NCBI GenBank assembly: GCA_045531335.1
Contig: JAZSDU010000005.1
Coordinates: forward strand, 1 to 15,473
Direction: 5' to 3'
Source: CAG-452 sp045531335
Lineage (GTDB): Bacteria > Bacillota > Clostridia > TANB77 > CAG-508
DNA: 15,473 nucleotides
A program made the translations under genes and the position numbers. The first letter of the stretch is position 1, and every line of letters starts with the position of its first letter. Shown here one piece after another: positions 6,506 through 14,467 of the stretch. The notes beneath the pieces are model-generated. The model did not search any database, was not told where the DNA came from, and worked only from the letters and a program-made list of their open reading frames with translations.

Positions 6506-6555
6506 TAATAAACCATTCCTTTTTAGTCTTTTATAATATTTTCTTTTTCTTATTC

Positions 6556-6584
6556 ATTTTATACCATTTTTTATAAAATGAAAA
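6556..6584 (-). promoter_or_regulatory. Promoter module for pssE-tagD (copy 2)
   Basis: On the minus strand an extended -10, TGGTATAAAAT (6566-6556), with TTTTCA (6584-6579) 17 bases upstream of TAAAAT. The similarity to copy 1 (5441-5469) extends from the TATTTTCATTT block past the -10 to ATAAGAA, with only scattered changes. The predicted start near 6549 lies about 44 bases before the pssE ATG, almost the same leader length as copy 1. The overlapping TTCATTTTATA/TATAAAATGAA inverted repeat (6553-6563/6572-6582) could alternatively be an operator; it is not followed by a U-run, so it is not a terminator. Confidence 0.6.
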
Positions 6585-6620
6585 TAGCTTAACGGAAAAT
6601 ATCATAATATTTAAAAGCTA
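6585..6620 (-). terminator. Weak stem-loop after the acyltransferase gene, possible terminator
   Basis: TAGCTT (6585-6590) pairs with AAGCTA (6615-6620), and inside it AAATAT (6597-6602) pairs with ATATTT (6607-6612). Read on the minus strand, the outer arm runs into ATTTTCATTTTAT. It starts about 10 bases past the acyltransferase stop and abuts the pssE promoter. The stems are short and AT-rich with an internal mismatch region, so function is doubtful. Confidence 0.3.
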
Positions 6621-6630
6621 CAATGCAAAC

Positions 6631-7710
6631 TTATTTACCAACCATTAGCTTTTCTTCTTTAATTTTATTTTTTATATATAAAATAAATTCAAAAATTTTA
6701 GTACGTATAAACTCTATTCCACAACAAACTATAGATATCGCAAAACATGACACCGGCAAACTTACAACAAACCATTTAATGCTATGAATACAATTTGTAT
6801 GTAATATATCTGTATATAGTATGTTTCTTATTATAGGAGTTTCATGTATTATATATACCCCCAAAGTTAAAGGTGCAATTTTTAAAACAACTTTTTCAAA
6901 TAATCTTACTTTAATATTTTTAAAAAACAAGAATAAATATATGCTTGAAATTGCCACAGTTATTGAATTATAAGTATAAAACATATCATAATTTATATCA
7001 TTACTAAAAATTCCTTTTTCGGATAAACGCCATAACAAAATCCTAGAACAATAAATCAACAAAGAAATAATTATATACTTTACTAAACACATGCTAATAT
7101 TATATTTCTCTTTACCATATAATCTTATATATGCTCCAATACAATATAATGTAACAAACCATAAAATTCCATATCCATTAGATTTATCTATTGTTTCCAA
7201 CTTAAATCCGTTAAAAATTGATGACAAAGAGGTTATTGTCAACAAAATAATTAATAATTTTTTGAATAATTTTTTATCAATATTATTTATAGATATATTT
7301 ATATATGGCGCTAACAAATATAAAATTATGTATATAGATATAAACCAATATGTTTTTAACATTATTGGAAAGAAATATGGTAATGATTCTTTTAAAGATA
7401 AATCCGTATTTAAAAAAATTTTAAACACAAGAAAAATTGTTATACTATAAAAAATTGTCTGCCCCCAAATTTTTAATACTTTTTTATAATCACATTTTGA
7501 TTTTATAGAAAAATATCCAGTTGTTAAAACAAAACAATTTACAGCTACAATCGAAAAAGCTCTAGCAACCCAAGACATTTCCGAAAGTCCAGATTTAAAT
7601 ACTTGTAGAGATATAAATCCACCTTTGCTACAATAATGTAAAACTAATATCATTAACATACACACAATTCTTAACAATTCAATACCAGAATTTCTTTTTA
7701 CCTTATTCAT
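6631..7710 (-). CDS. AT3-type membrane acyltransferase (OatA/WecH superfamily)
   Basis: This is a 359-residue integral membrane protein with about ten hydrophobic helices. It opens with the acyltransferase-3 signature RNSGIELLRIVCML, followed by the conserved His25 in the LVLHY segment. Such proteins transfer acetyl or other short acyl groups from a cytoplasmic donor onto sugars across the membrane; here O-acetylation of the polysaccharide or its lipid-linked repeat unit is likely. There is no SGNH domain at the C-terminus, so it is the short form. An AGGAGG site 9 bases before the ATG gives a firm start. It lies between pssD and pssE, behind a strong terminator and in front of a weak one, so it looks like a separate cassette. 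No clear promoter of its own was found at 7711-7785. Substrate is unknown. Confidence 0.85.
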   Translation of the reverse strand: MNKVKRNSGIELLRIVCMLMILVLHYCSKGGFISLQVFKSGLSEMSWVARAFSIVAVNCFVLTTGYFSIKSKCDYKKVLKIWGQTIFYSITIFLVFKIFLNTDLSLKESLPYFFPIMLKTYWFISIYIILYLLAPYINISINNIDKKLFKKLLIILLTITSLSSIFNGFKLETIDKSNGYGILWFVTLYCIGAYIRLYGKEKYNISMCLVKYIIISLLIYCSRILLWRLSEKGIFSNDINYDMFYTYNSITVAISSIYLFLFFKNIKVRLFEKVVLKIAPLTLGVYIIHETPIIRNILYTDILHTNCIHSIKWFVVSLPVSCFAISIVCCGIEFIRTKIFEFILYIKNKIKEEKLMVGK

Positions 7711-7785
7711 TTTTAGTCCTCCTTTTATATTTGTATATAGCTTTTTCGCAACTATTTGCTATTTTTGCCCCTTTTTATTGTATTC

Positions 7786-7816
7786 AAAAAAGGGGCCCCT
7801 AAACGCCCCTCTTTTT
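7786..7816 (-). terminator. Strong intrinsic terminator after pssD, bidirectional
   Basis: AGGGGC (7791-7796) pairs with GCCCCT (7805-7810) around an 8-base loop. On the minus strand it ends in six T residues (7791-7786); on the plus strand it is followed by CTTTTTCTTT, so it could work both ways. A second hairpin, ACTTGGT/ACCAAGT (7830-7836/7841-7847), sits directly after the pssD stop. Together they close the long glycosyltransferase transcript. Confidence 0.8.
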
Positions 7817-7850
7817 CTTTTGCAGTTTGACTTGGTTTTGACCAAGTTAA

Positions 7851-8321
7851 TTAATAAATCATTCCTCCATATATTGCTTTAGGATAAATTTTCAACATTT
7901 CTTCCCATTGCACAATAAATAAATTGGATATAGGATATATCATCCTTCCAGATAGTGTCCTAGACTTTCTATTTGCAAGGGTTTCTATAAATATTATTTT
8001 CGTACCAAACATTTTAGAAATATAACAAATTGGGACTGCTGTATGTGTACCTGTTGTTATTATATATTTAGGCCTTATTTTAATATACAAATATATGCTT
8101 TTTATTATATTAAAAATAAATATAAATATATATGAAAACAGCTTGCTTCTTGTTCCGTATTTTAAATAACTTATTTTTTCTTTATATTCGTTTTTTAAAT
8201 TGCTAGTAGTCTCATCTTTTTCTGTAATCAAGTGATAGTCATATTTATTGAACATTGGTTCTAGTTGCATTAATTCGTTTAGATGCCCGCCTGTACTTGC
8301 GATGAATAATACTTTTTTCAT
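7851..8321 (-). CDS. pssD: PssD/Cps14F-like (Alg14-like) membrane-associated glycosyltransferase subunit
   Basis: The 156-residue protein starts with VLFIASTGGHLNEL, the Alg14/PssD signature with Gly11-Gly12-His13. A hydrophobic stretch at about 62-82 anchors or dips into the membrane, followed by ITTGTHTAVP and FIETLANRKSRT, both typical of this family. In known pairs it recruits the PssE catalytic subunit to the membrane and holds the lipid-linked acceptor, forming one transferase. Its start lies 2 bases past the end of the preceding membrane-protein gene, whose last codons contain the GGAG site, so translation is coupled. Its partner PssE is normally the next gene but here is displaced beyond a terminator and an acyltransferase gene. 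Length and C-terminus look complete. Confidence 0.85.
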   Translation of the reverse strand: MKKVLFIASTGGHLNELMQLEPMFNKYDYHLITEKDETTSNLKNEYKEKISYLKYGTRSKLFSYIFIFIFNIIKSIYLYIKIRPKYIITTGTHTAVPICYISKMFGTKIIFIETLANRKSRTLSGRMIYPISNLFIVQWEEMLKIYPKAIYGGMIY

Positions 8322-8323
8322 AC

Positions 8324-9586
8324 TTACTGTTTCTCCATTTCATTCTTTAATAAAACTACTGTGAATCCCGATAAAATTGCAAAAATTGTAACTGCCAAGT
8401 TTCTATAAGTAAACCAATAATGCATAAATGAATGATTACTTGCAAAAACATCCCATGCAAATGGCATCATAGCTATTATACAGAATGGTATAGCTTTTAA
8501 ATATTGATTTTTTCTCTTCCATATTTTTTCTTTAATTGCTTTATATGTAATATATATAAAATTTAATACAACCATTAAAATATTAGGTACAGTTATAATC
8601 ATTTTCAAATTACGTCTTAATACATCTAATTTTGTAAAATTTCCTTCTGCACTTTCATCTGCAGTTCTTTGAGCTATCGTTTTAAGAGCACTATCTATCA
8701 AATTTTCTTGTAATACAATGCTACTTATTATCCACTTTCCTATCCACATCCCTGCATATCCAATTCCCCACATAATGCTGAGAATTATAATATCTTTAAT
8801 ATCTTTCTTCCAGTCATTTTTATTTAAAATAACTATTTGCAACATCGGTATTCCCAAAGTTAGAATTGGGCATGTCAAAAAGTCTATAAAGCTAGTAACC
8901 ATACCTAAAATCAAAAAGAAATAAATATATTTATTCTGTAACTTTTCATGGAAAAGCAATATTAATATTACTGATATCAAAGAAATATATATTGTAGTTG
9001 AAAACTGTAATGATAATGCTATTGCCCCTGGTATTATACTTAATATAGCTGTCATAAAAGGTAAAATCTCTTCTTTAAAATTTCTTTTAACTAATAAATA
9101 AATAATCCAAACTAACAATAGGGTCTGCACAATTTGATTAATCATTCTAATATCTGAATAGTTAAAAACTAATAAAGCTGGTTTCAAAAATGCTAGATAC
9201 CCATGCCAATAACGAGAGTATTCATCTGTGCTCCATTCAAAATCTTTATCACTATAAAATTCTACTAATTGATTTGCAGGATTTCCTCCTGAATTATTGA
9301 CATATCTATATACTTGTACTGCTTTATTTATAGTACTTTCACTTCCATCATAGATAGCATTTGATAACATAATTGCATCTGTATAATTATCCAATTGAGT
9401 AGATGGATATCTATCCACTACTGCATAATACACTTTCTCTTTATAAAATGTATAAATTGATTCTTCTACATTTTCTTTAATTCTATTTGTTGGTAACAAA
9501 TAAGTTAATACTATCAAAGTAAAACCTAATATAATACCTAACACCAATATTAAACCTATATTTATAATTTTTTTTATATTTTTCAT
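8324..9586 (-). CDS. Multispanning membrane protein, GT-C-like, unknown function
   Basis: This 420-residue protein has one N-terminal helix (8-30), a likely extracytoplasmic domain of about 115 residues (31-147), and about nine further helices to 413. The loop contains paired acidic residues (Asp66 and Asp70 in LDNYTD) and a tryptophan/tyrosine-rich section (116-130). A late NHSFMHYWFTYRN segment (384-396) looks conserved-like, with its polar residues next to a helix. A large first outer loop with acidic residues plus many helices is how GT-C transferases look; they take sugars from polyprenyl-phosphate donors outside the cell. The gene directly upstream makes such a donor synthase, and the two overlap by one base (TAATG), so they are probably partners. 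I do not recognise the family with certainty; a polymerase role is less likely. Confidence 0.6.
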   Translation of the reverse strand: MKNIKKIINIGLILVLGIILGFTLIVLTYLLPTNRIKENVEESIYTFYKEKVYYAVVDRYPSTQLDNYTDAIMLSNAIYDGSESTINKAVQVYRYVNNSGGNPANQLVEFYSDKDFEWSTDEYSRYWHGYLAFLKPALLVFNYSDIRMINQIVQTLLLVWIIYLLVKRNFKEEILPFMTAILSIIPGAIALSLQFSTTIYISLISVILILLFHEKLQNKYIYFFLILGMVTSFIDFLTCPILTLGIPMLQIVILNKNDWKKDIKDIIILSIMWGIGYAGMWIGKWIISSIVLQENLIDSALKTIAQRTADESAEGNFTKLDVLRRNLKMIITVPNILMVVLNFIYITYKAIKEKIWKRKNQYLKAIPFCIIAMMPFAWDVFASNHSFMHYWFTYRNLAVTIFAILSGFTVVLLKNEMEKQ

Positions 9587-10530
9587 TATTTCACCTTACT
9601 ATTTCTCATAATTTTTATTTGATTCATCATCAATTCATATAATTGTCTGTGTTTTTTTACAATAACCTGTAATATTATTCCAGTAATGTATAATAATAAC
9701 GATATAACTATAAGTATAGATGATACTATTAAAGTAGGAAATCTCGGTACTAACCCTGTGTTTATGAATTCACTTATAACTGGCACACCTAATATTGCTG
9801 CTAAAATTAAAATTACACTAGCTAATACATTAAAAAAGTAACTTGGTTTATACTCTTTAAATAAAGTAATTATTGTTTTTATAACTTTTAATCCATCTTT
9901 ATATGTATTAAGCTTAGATTCACTTCCTTCTGGTCTGTCACGGTAAGTTACCGGAATTTCTACAATTTTAAAATTTTTATCAACTGCATGAATTGTCATT
10001 TCTGTTTCAATCTCAAAGCCTTTTGATAAAACCGGAAAACCTTTTACAAAGTCATAACTAAATGCCCTATAACCAGTCATAATATCTTTTATATCATTAT
10101 TAAATATTTTATTAATCATATATCTAACCATTTTATTTCCGAAATTGTGAAAAGGCCTTTTATTTTCCGTAAAATATGTGCTTGATAGTCTATCCCCTAC
10201 TACCATATCTGCTTTACCTTCTAAAACCAAATCACACATTTCTTTTGCATTTTCTGCAGGATATGTATCATCTCCATCTATCATTAGATATGCATCTGCT
10301 TCAATTTCTCTAAACATAGATCTAATAACATTGCCTTTCCCCTGCTTATATTCATATCTAACTATAGCTCCCGTTTCCATTGCTATTTGGCTTGTCCTAT
10401 CTGTAGAATTATTGTCATAAACATATATGTCTGCTTCTGGTAACTCTTTTTTATAATCTTCTACTACTTTCTTTATTGTTTTTTCTTCATTGTAACATGG
10501 TATTAAAATTGCTATTTTTTTCTTATCCAT
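9586..10530 (-). CDS. GT2 polyprenyl-phosphate glycosyltransferase (DPM1/ArnC/GtrB-like) with two C-terminal helices
   Basis: The 314-residue protein carries a GT-A domain (1-225): IPCYNEE at 10-16, DNNSTDRT at 39-46, the metal-binding DGDDTYP at 85-91, MTGYRAFS at 151-158 and GFEIETEMTIHA at 171-182. This pattern is that of the dolichol-phosphate-mannose synthase branch, which moves a sugar from a nucleotide onto polyprenyl phosphate at the inner membrane face. Two helices (about 232-255 and 266-291) anchor it, with a basic tail. It sits between two GT-C-like membrane protein genes, which fits the rule that these synthases supply donors for transfer outside the membrane. The AAGGAG site before the ATG is good. 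The sugar is unknown. Confidence 0.85.
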   Translation of the reverse strand: MDKKKIAILIPCYNEEKTIKKVVEDYKKELPEADIYVYDNNSTDRTSQIAMETGAIVRYEYKQGKGNVIRSMFREIEADAYLMIDGDDTYPAENAKEMCDLVLEGKADMVVGDRLSSTYFTENKRPFHNFGNKMVRYMINKIFNNDIKDIMTGYRAFSYDFVKGFPVLSKGFEIETEMTIHAVDKNFKIVEIPVTYRDRPEGSESKLNTYKDGLKVIKTIITLFKEYKPSYFFNVLASVILILAAILGVPVISEFINTGLVPRFPTLIVSSILIVISLLLYITGIILQVIVKKHRQLYELMMNQIKIMRNSKVK

Positions 10531-10579
10531 AAACTACACTCCTTATATCATTCCTATTTACAGCTGTCAAAATATTTTA

Positions 10580-12484
10580 TTAATTATTATCATAATTAAA
10601 ATAATATACCGTATAAGTTGAATTTTCATATATTTTTTCAAATTCAAAATCTACTAATTCATCTATTTTTTTTGTTTCGTTTTTATACGTTATTACTAAT
10701 TTAGTTGATTCTTTTATCATTTTATTTTTAAAAGCATACATATCTTCTTTAGTTGCATCATCATTATAATATAAAAATGTAATAAATGCATCTTTTTCTT
10801 CGTTAATATATTTTGTATCATTTGGATATCTATAATTATTTAAATAATAATTTAGTGAATATTGTCTTGGTGAAAAATATATGGATACAATATTCTTTCC
10901 ACCATATTTATCTTCATTCTCCTTTAAAAACTTTCCTAAATCTCTAGAGTCTTGATCTTGTCTCAATACATAATTATATTTATTATAATAGGAAGGCTCA
11001 AGAAATGTGTTTCCTGCTATTATATATGCATACCTTAAAAGCAAAACACATATTCCCATTATATATATTTTTTCTAATATTTTATTTTTATCTTTTATAT
11101 ACAAATAGACTCTATAAAAAATTAAAATAATCATAACAGGATTTTTAGTAATATAGAATAATCTATAATACACAACCTCTGAAGTAAAATATTTTGATAC
11201 AAAAGGTGCTACTAACGGATTAAAAAAGAATAATACAAACATTACGAATGCAAATTCTAATGGTCCTATTTGCTTTGTTTTTATATCTAAATATGTTATT
11301 GCTAATGCCATTGTAATATTAAATATTAATATTACTTTACTTAAACGGTATATATTCCATGAAAAGTCTAATTTTAATAATATTCCTAATACAAAAAATA
11401 TAAATGGTATTATAAATAAATATTTATATGCATATTTGTTTATAAATTTATTTGTTATATTTTGAATTTTTTTATAAAAAATAAAAATACAATATAATAT
11501 AATTACTGGTATAAATAAAATTAGTTTATTTAAGAATAATATTGCATATAAAAAGTTAGGTGCCATTATTATTAAATATTCTAATACATTAAACTGTTTC
11601 TGTCTTACACTATATATAAAGAATGAAAATGTTATTAATACTTGTAAAAATAAGCTTGTTGAAGCTAATGAATTTAACCCTAATCCTATAATTGCTAATA
11701 AATAAGCATATTTCTTGTCATTAGCTGTTAAATATTTATAAAAAACAAGTAAATATATTGGTATTCCTATAACAAATATATTAAACGAACCCCAATAAAC
11801 ATGACTTAGTTCCAATGTACCAGTTAAAAATATTGAGAAGACTGTTAATACAATACCTATTAATCCCTTTATTTTCCACTCTTTTTTTATTGCACTTAGA
11901 ATTATGGCCATCATAATCACAGATACAAAAGTCATTGTTGCTCTAAATGTTATAAATATATCATCTATACTATTACATATCATAGATTGTAAACCGTACA
12001 TAGATGAGTTGAATAAGTAATATCCTTGATATTTATATATTTCATCAACATTCCAATCCCATCCAGTTCTCGGATTAACTGAATTAATTTGTTCAGTTTG
12101 TGCATTTTCCATTATTAAAGGCATATAAAAAGAGTCATCTCCAGCTTCATTTGCTGGCAAGACTTTTATTACAGCAAAAATCAAAACTATTAATATATAA
12201 AATTCATATCTTTTTAAAAAGCTAAAATCTTTTATTTTAACTTTAGCAATTGCATATATTAATGCTGCAATTGTAACAATTGCATTATAAATGTGAACAA
12301 CATTTGAGCTCACTTGAAAGTATTGCATAGGATAATATCCCAATTGTAATATTGCAAAAAATATTACAAATCCTATGGGAGCTAAAATATCTTTTAAAAT
12401 TCCTTCTTCTTTTTTGGTCACTAGTTTTCCTATTCCACATGAAATAATAAATATAACTAATGAATAAATGATAAACATATACAT
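10580..12484 (-). CDS. Large GT-C-like membrane protein with C-terminal extracytoplasmic domain, unknown function
   Basis: This 634-residue protein has about a dozen helices in its first 490 residues and a soluble tail (about 505-634) rich in Tyr, Asn and Lys. After the fourth helix an outer loop begins with ANEAGDDSFYMPL; the Asp116-Asp117 pair just outside the membrane is the hallmark placement of the GT-C acidic motif. The loop continues with a Trp-rich section near 142-144. The tail begins with LRQDQDSRDLGKFLKEN and resembles the periplasmic-type end domains of large GT-C enzymes. It probably transfers a lipid-linked sugar onto the growing polymer, perhaps using the product of the neighbouring polyprenyl-phosphate synthase. 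Two starts (12484 and 12478) both suit the AGGTGA site. It follows the GT2 gene by 4 bases. No family is recognised with confidence. Confidence 0.6.
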   Translation of the reverse strand: MYMFIIYSLVIFIISCGIGKLVTKKEEGILKDILAPIGFVIFFAILQLGYYPMQYFQVSSNVVHIYNAIVTIAALIYAIAKVKIKDFSFLKRYEFYILIVLIFAVIKVLPANEAGDDSFYMPLIMENAQTEQINSVNPRTGWDWNVDEIYKYQGYYLFNSSMYGLQSMICNSIDDIFITFRATMTFVSVIMMAIILSAIKKEWKIKGLIGIVLTVFSIFLTGTLELSHVYWGSFNIFVIGIPIYLLVFYKYLTANDKKYAYLLAIIGLGLNSLASTSLFLQVLITFSFFIYSVRQKQFNVLEYLIIMAPNFLYAILFLNKLILFIPVIILYCIFIFYKKIQNITNKFINKYAYKYLFIIPFIFFVLGILLKLDFSWNIYRLSKVILIFNITMALAITYLDIKTKQIGPLEFAFVMFVLFFFNPLVAPFVSKYFTSEVVYYRLFYITKNPVMIILIFYRVYLYIKDKNKILEKIYIMGICVLLLRYAYIIAGNTFLEPSYYNKYNYVLRQDQDSRDLGKFLKENEDKYGGKNIVSIYFSPRQYSLNYYLNNYRYPNDTKYINEEKDAFITFLYYNDDATKEDMYAFKNKMIKESTKLVITYKNETKKIDELVDFEFEKIYENSTYTVYYFNYDNN

Positions 12485-12488
12485 ATCT

Positions 12489-13418
12489 TCACCTATTAAA
12501 ACAAATTTCTATTAATTTATAAAATCTATTTTTTAAACAAAACAAATACGCTTTTTTAGCAATTCTAGTTTTTTTAATATATTTATTTTTATGCCAATTA
12601 GGATATTGGTCATTAACTTGATTTATAATTTTCAAATATTCCGGCATACCTTTTTTTGCCTTTAGTACCTTAATTGCCAAATCTACTAATAGATTGTTTA
12701 TGTTTAAAAATTCTAATTCCTTATCATATCCATTTTCAGTAAATTTATCTGATATTAACTTTAATGCTTCTATTATATCGTAGTTTCTATCTGTTAAATT
12801 ATTTGTAATTGAATCCTTGGTTCTTCTATAATAATACAAATAATCTTCTATTTTTACAATTTTATTAGCATCTATAATAGATTTAGATATTGCAACTACA
12901 TCTTCAAAATATATATTTTCTGGATATTTATTATTTTCTATTAATTCTTTTTTAAAAATCTTATTGCAAGAATGAAATTCCATAAGTAATACTTCATTAA
13001 TATTACTTTTATAATAAACTTTATATTTACCTTTATTTACTTTTTCAATTTTACTATGCTCAGTAAATCTACAAAAATTACATATTGCAACATCTGCATT
13101 TTCCTCTTTTATAGCATCCATCATTTTTTCTATAAAATTTTCTAGAACATAGTCATCTCCATCAACAAACATTATATATTGACCTTCAGCATGCTTTAAT
13201 CCTATATTTCTTGCCGCTCCTGGTCCACTATTGTTTGTATTTATTATTTTTATATTGTTTTGATATTTTTCTAATATATCACTTGTTCTATCTGTTGAAC
13301 CATCATTTATGCAAATAATTTCGTAACTATATTTTGTTTTTTGTCCTATAACTGTTTTTAGACATTGTTCAATATACTTTTCCACATTATAAGCTGGAAT
13401 TATTATTGATACATCCAT
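12489..13418 (-). CDS. GT2 family glycosyltransferase (GT-A fold)
   Basis: This 309-residue cytoplasmic transferase has the standard GT2 layout: IIIPAYNVEKYI at 5-16, NDGSTDRT at 38-45 for the nucleotide, GPGAARN at 65-71, the metal-binding DGDD at 86-89, and YFEDV at 170-174 with the likely catalytic base region. The C-terminal 100 residues are helical and basic, which suggests docking to the membrane. It should add one sugar from a nucleotide donor to the lipid-linked repeat unit. It starts 2 bases past the stop of the GT4 gene, whose last codons (GAG GGA GAT) supply the ribosome site, so expression is coupled. The family does not reveal the sugar. Confidence 0.9.
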   Translation of the reverse strand: MDVSIIIPAYNVEKYIEQCLKTVIGQKTKYSYEIICINDGSTDRTSDILEKYQNNIKIINTNNSGPGAARNIGLKHAEGQYIMFVDGDDYVLENFIEKMMDAIKEENADVAICNFCRFTEHSKIEKVNKGKYKVYYKSNINEVLLMEFHSCNKIFKKELIENNKYPENIYFEDVVAISKSIIDANKIVKIEDYLYYYRRTKDSITNNLTDRNYDIIEALKLISDKFTENGYDKELEFLNINNLLVDLAIKVLKAKKGMPEYLKIINQVNDQYPNWHKNKYIKKTRIAKKAYLFCLKNRFYKLIEICFNR

Positions 13419-13420
13419 AT

Positions 13421-14467
13421 TTAATCTCCCTCAATTAAGTTACTAACTTTCATATCAATTTCTTTATTATATTTATTTAAATCATCAGTGCTTTTTTCTT
13501 TTTTCTTTGCATTTACTACTGCTTCTATTATATTATCTGTTACTTCTATTTCTGGTAAATATTTTTGTAGGTTCTTTGTAACGAAAATATCTAATCCTAA
13601 TGTTAACGCTTCTAATGCAACAATACCTTGTCCTTCATATCGAGATGTTAATATAAATCCATCCATTTTACTCATATATTTATACGGATTAGTCTGACCT
13701 CCCAATAAGAAAATATATTTCTGAAGATTTTTCTTATTTATATTTTTTTGTATCTTTTCTTTATCTGGTCCATCTCCAATTATATATAAATTTATATTCT
13801 TATTTTCTTCTATTATCTTTTCCATATAATTTATTAAAATATCGAATCCTTTTTGTTTACAAATTCTCCCTACTGCTATTAGATTATATTTATTTCCATT
13901 TAATTCTAATTCTATATTCTCCAAACTCTTATTTATAATTTCTTTTGTATCTATATAATTTGGAATATATATTACTTTTTTGCAATCAATTTTAGTTTTA
14001 TCCACAAAGGAATGCATTGCACCTTCTGAAACATTAATAATAGTATCAAAAAATTTATATTTACTTTTAAAATTATTAAATAAGACTCTATATTTCCACT
14101 CATTTTTGTATTTTATTATTATATCATTATGGCACCATATTACTGTTTTTTTACTTTTTGTATTTAAAGCTCCTATTGCACATTCATTAGAGTAACCATT
14201 AAAATCTATTGCAATATCGTATTCTTTTTTAATATTAATTTTTTTTATTTTTTTTATTATTTCAAATGGGATTAATTTATAAATTTTATTAAATGGTTTT
14301 AAATATATTATATTTACATTTGATGGTATATTTGCCTCAAAAAAATTCTCTTTATTGAATAAGTATAAATCTACTTTATAGCTATCCATTCTATTTAATA
14401 AATTTAATAGAGACTTTTGGATTCCTCCCATTTTCAAGTCTTGTTGAAATATTGCTATATTTTTCAT
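13421..14467 (-). CDS. GT4 family glycosyltransferase (GT-B fold)
   Basis: The 348-residue protein has both GT-B halves: the N-terminal acceptor domain opens with the glycine loop MGGIQKSLLNLL (13-24), and the C-terminal donor domain has VGRICKQKGFDILI (199-212), YIIGDGP (228-234) and the retaining E-x7-E motif with Glu278 and Glu286 in SRYEGQGIVALE. It is therefore a retaining transferase using a sugar nucleotide, acting at the inner membrane face on the repeat unit. The final 40 residues are lysine-rich and variable. The start overlaps the stop of the upstream gene by 4 bases (ATGA), with GGTGA just before, so the two are translationally coupled. Confidence 0.9.
   Translation of the reverse strand: MKNIAIFQQDLKMGGIQKSLLNLLNRMDSYKVDLYLFNKENFFEANIPSNVNIIYLKPFNKIYKLIPFEIIKKIKKINIKKEYDIAIDFNGYSNECAIGALNTKSKKTVIWCHNDIIIKYKNEWKYRVLFNNFKSKYKFFDTIINVSEGAMHSFVDKTKIDCKKVIYIPNYIDTKEIINKSLENIELELNGNKYNLIAVGRICKQKGFDILINYMEKIIEENKNINLYIIGDGPDKEKIQKNINKKNLQKYIFLLGGQTNPYKYMSKMDGFILTSRYEGQGIVALEALTLGLDIFVTKNLQKYLPEIEVTDNIIEAVVNAKKKEKSTDDLNKYNKEIDMKVSNLIEGD

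Noticed and set aside
6553..6582. 11-bp inverted repeat as a terminator of the acyltransferase gene
   Set aside because: It is almost purely AT and is followed by an A-rich rather than U-rich run on both strands; its overlap with the repeated -10 element makes a promoter or operator more likely.
7711..7785. Promoter for the acyltransferase (TTGCGA with TATAAA)
   Set aside because: The -10-like TATAAA directly touches the AGGAGG site, so transcripts would begin inside the ribosome site; no better pair was found, and read-through from pssD remains possible.
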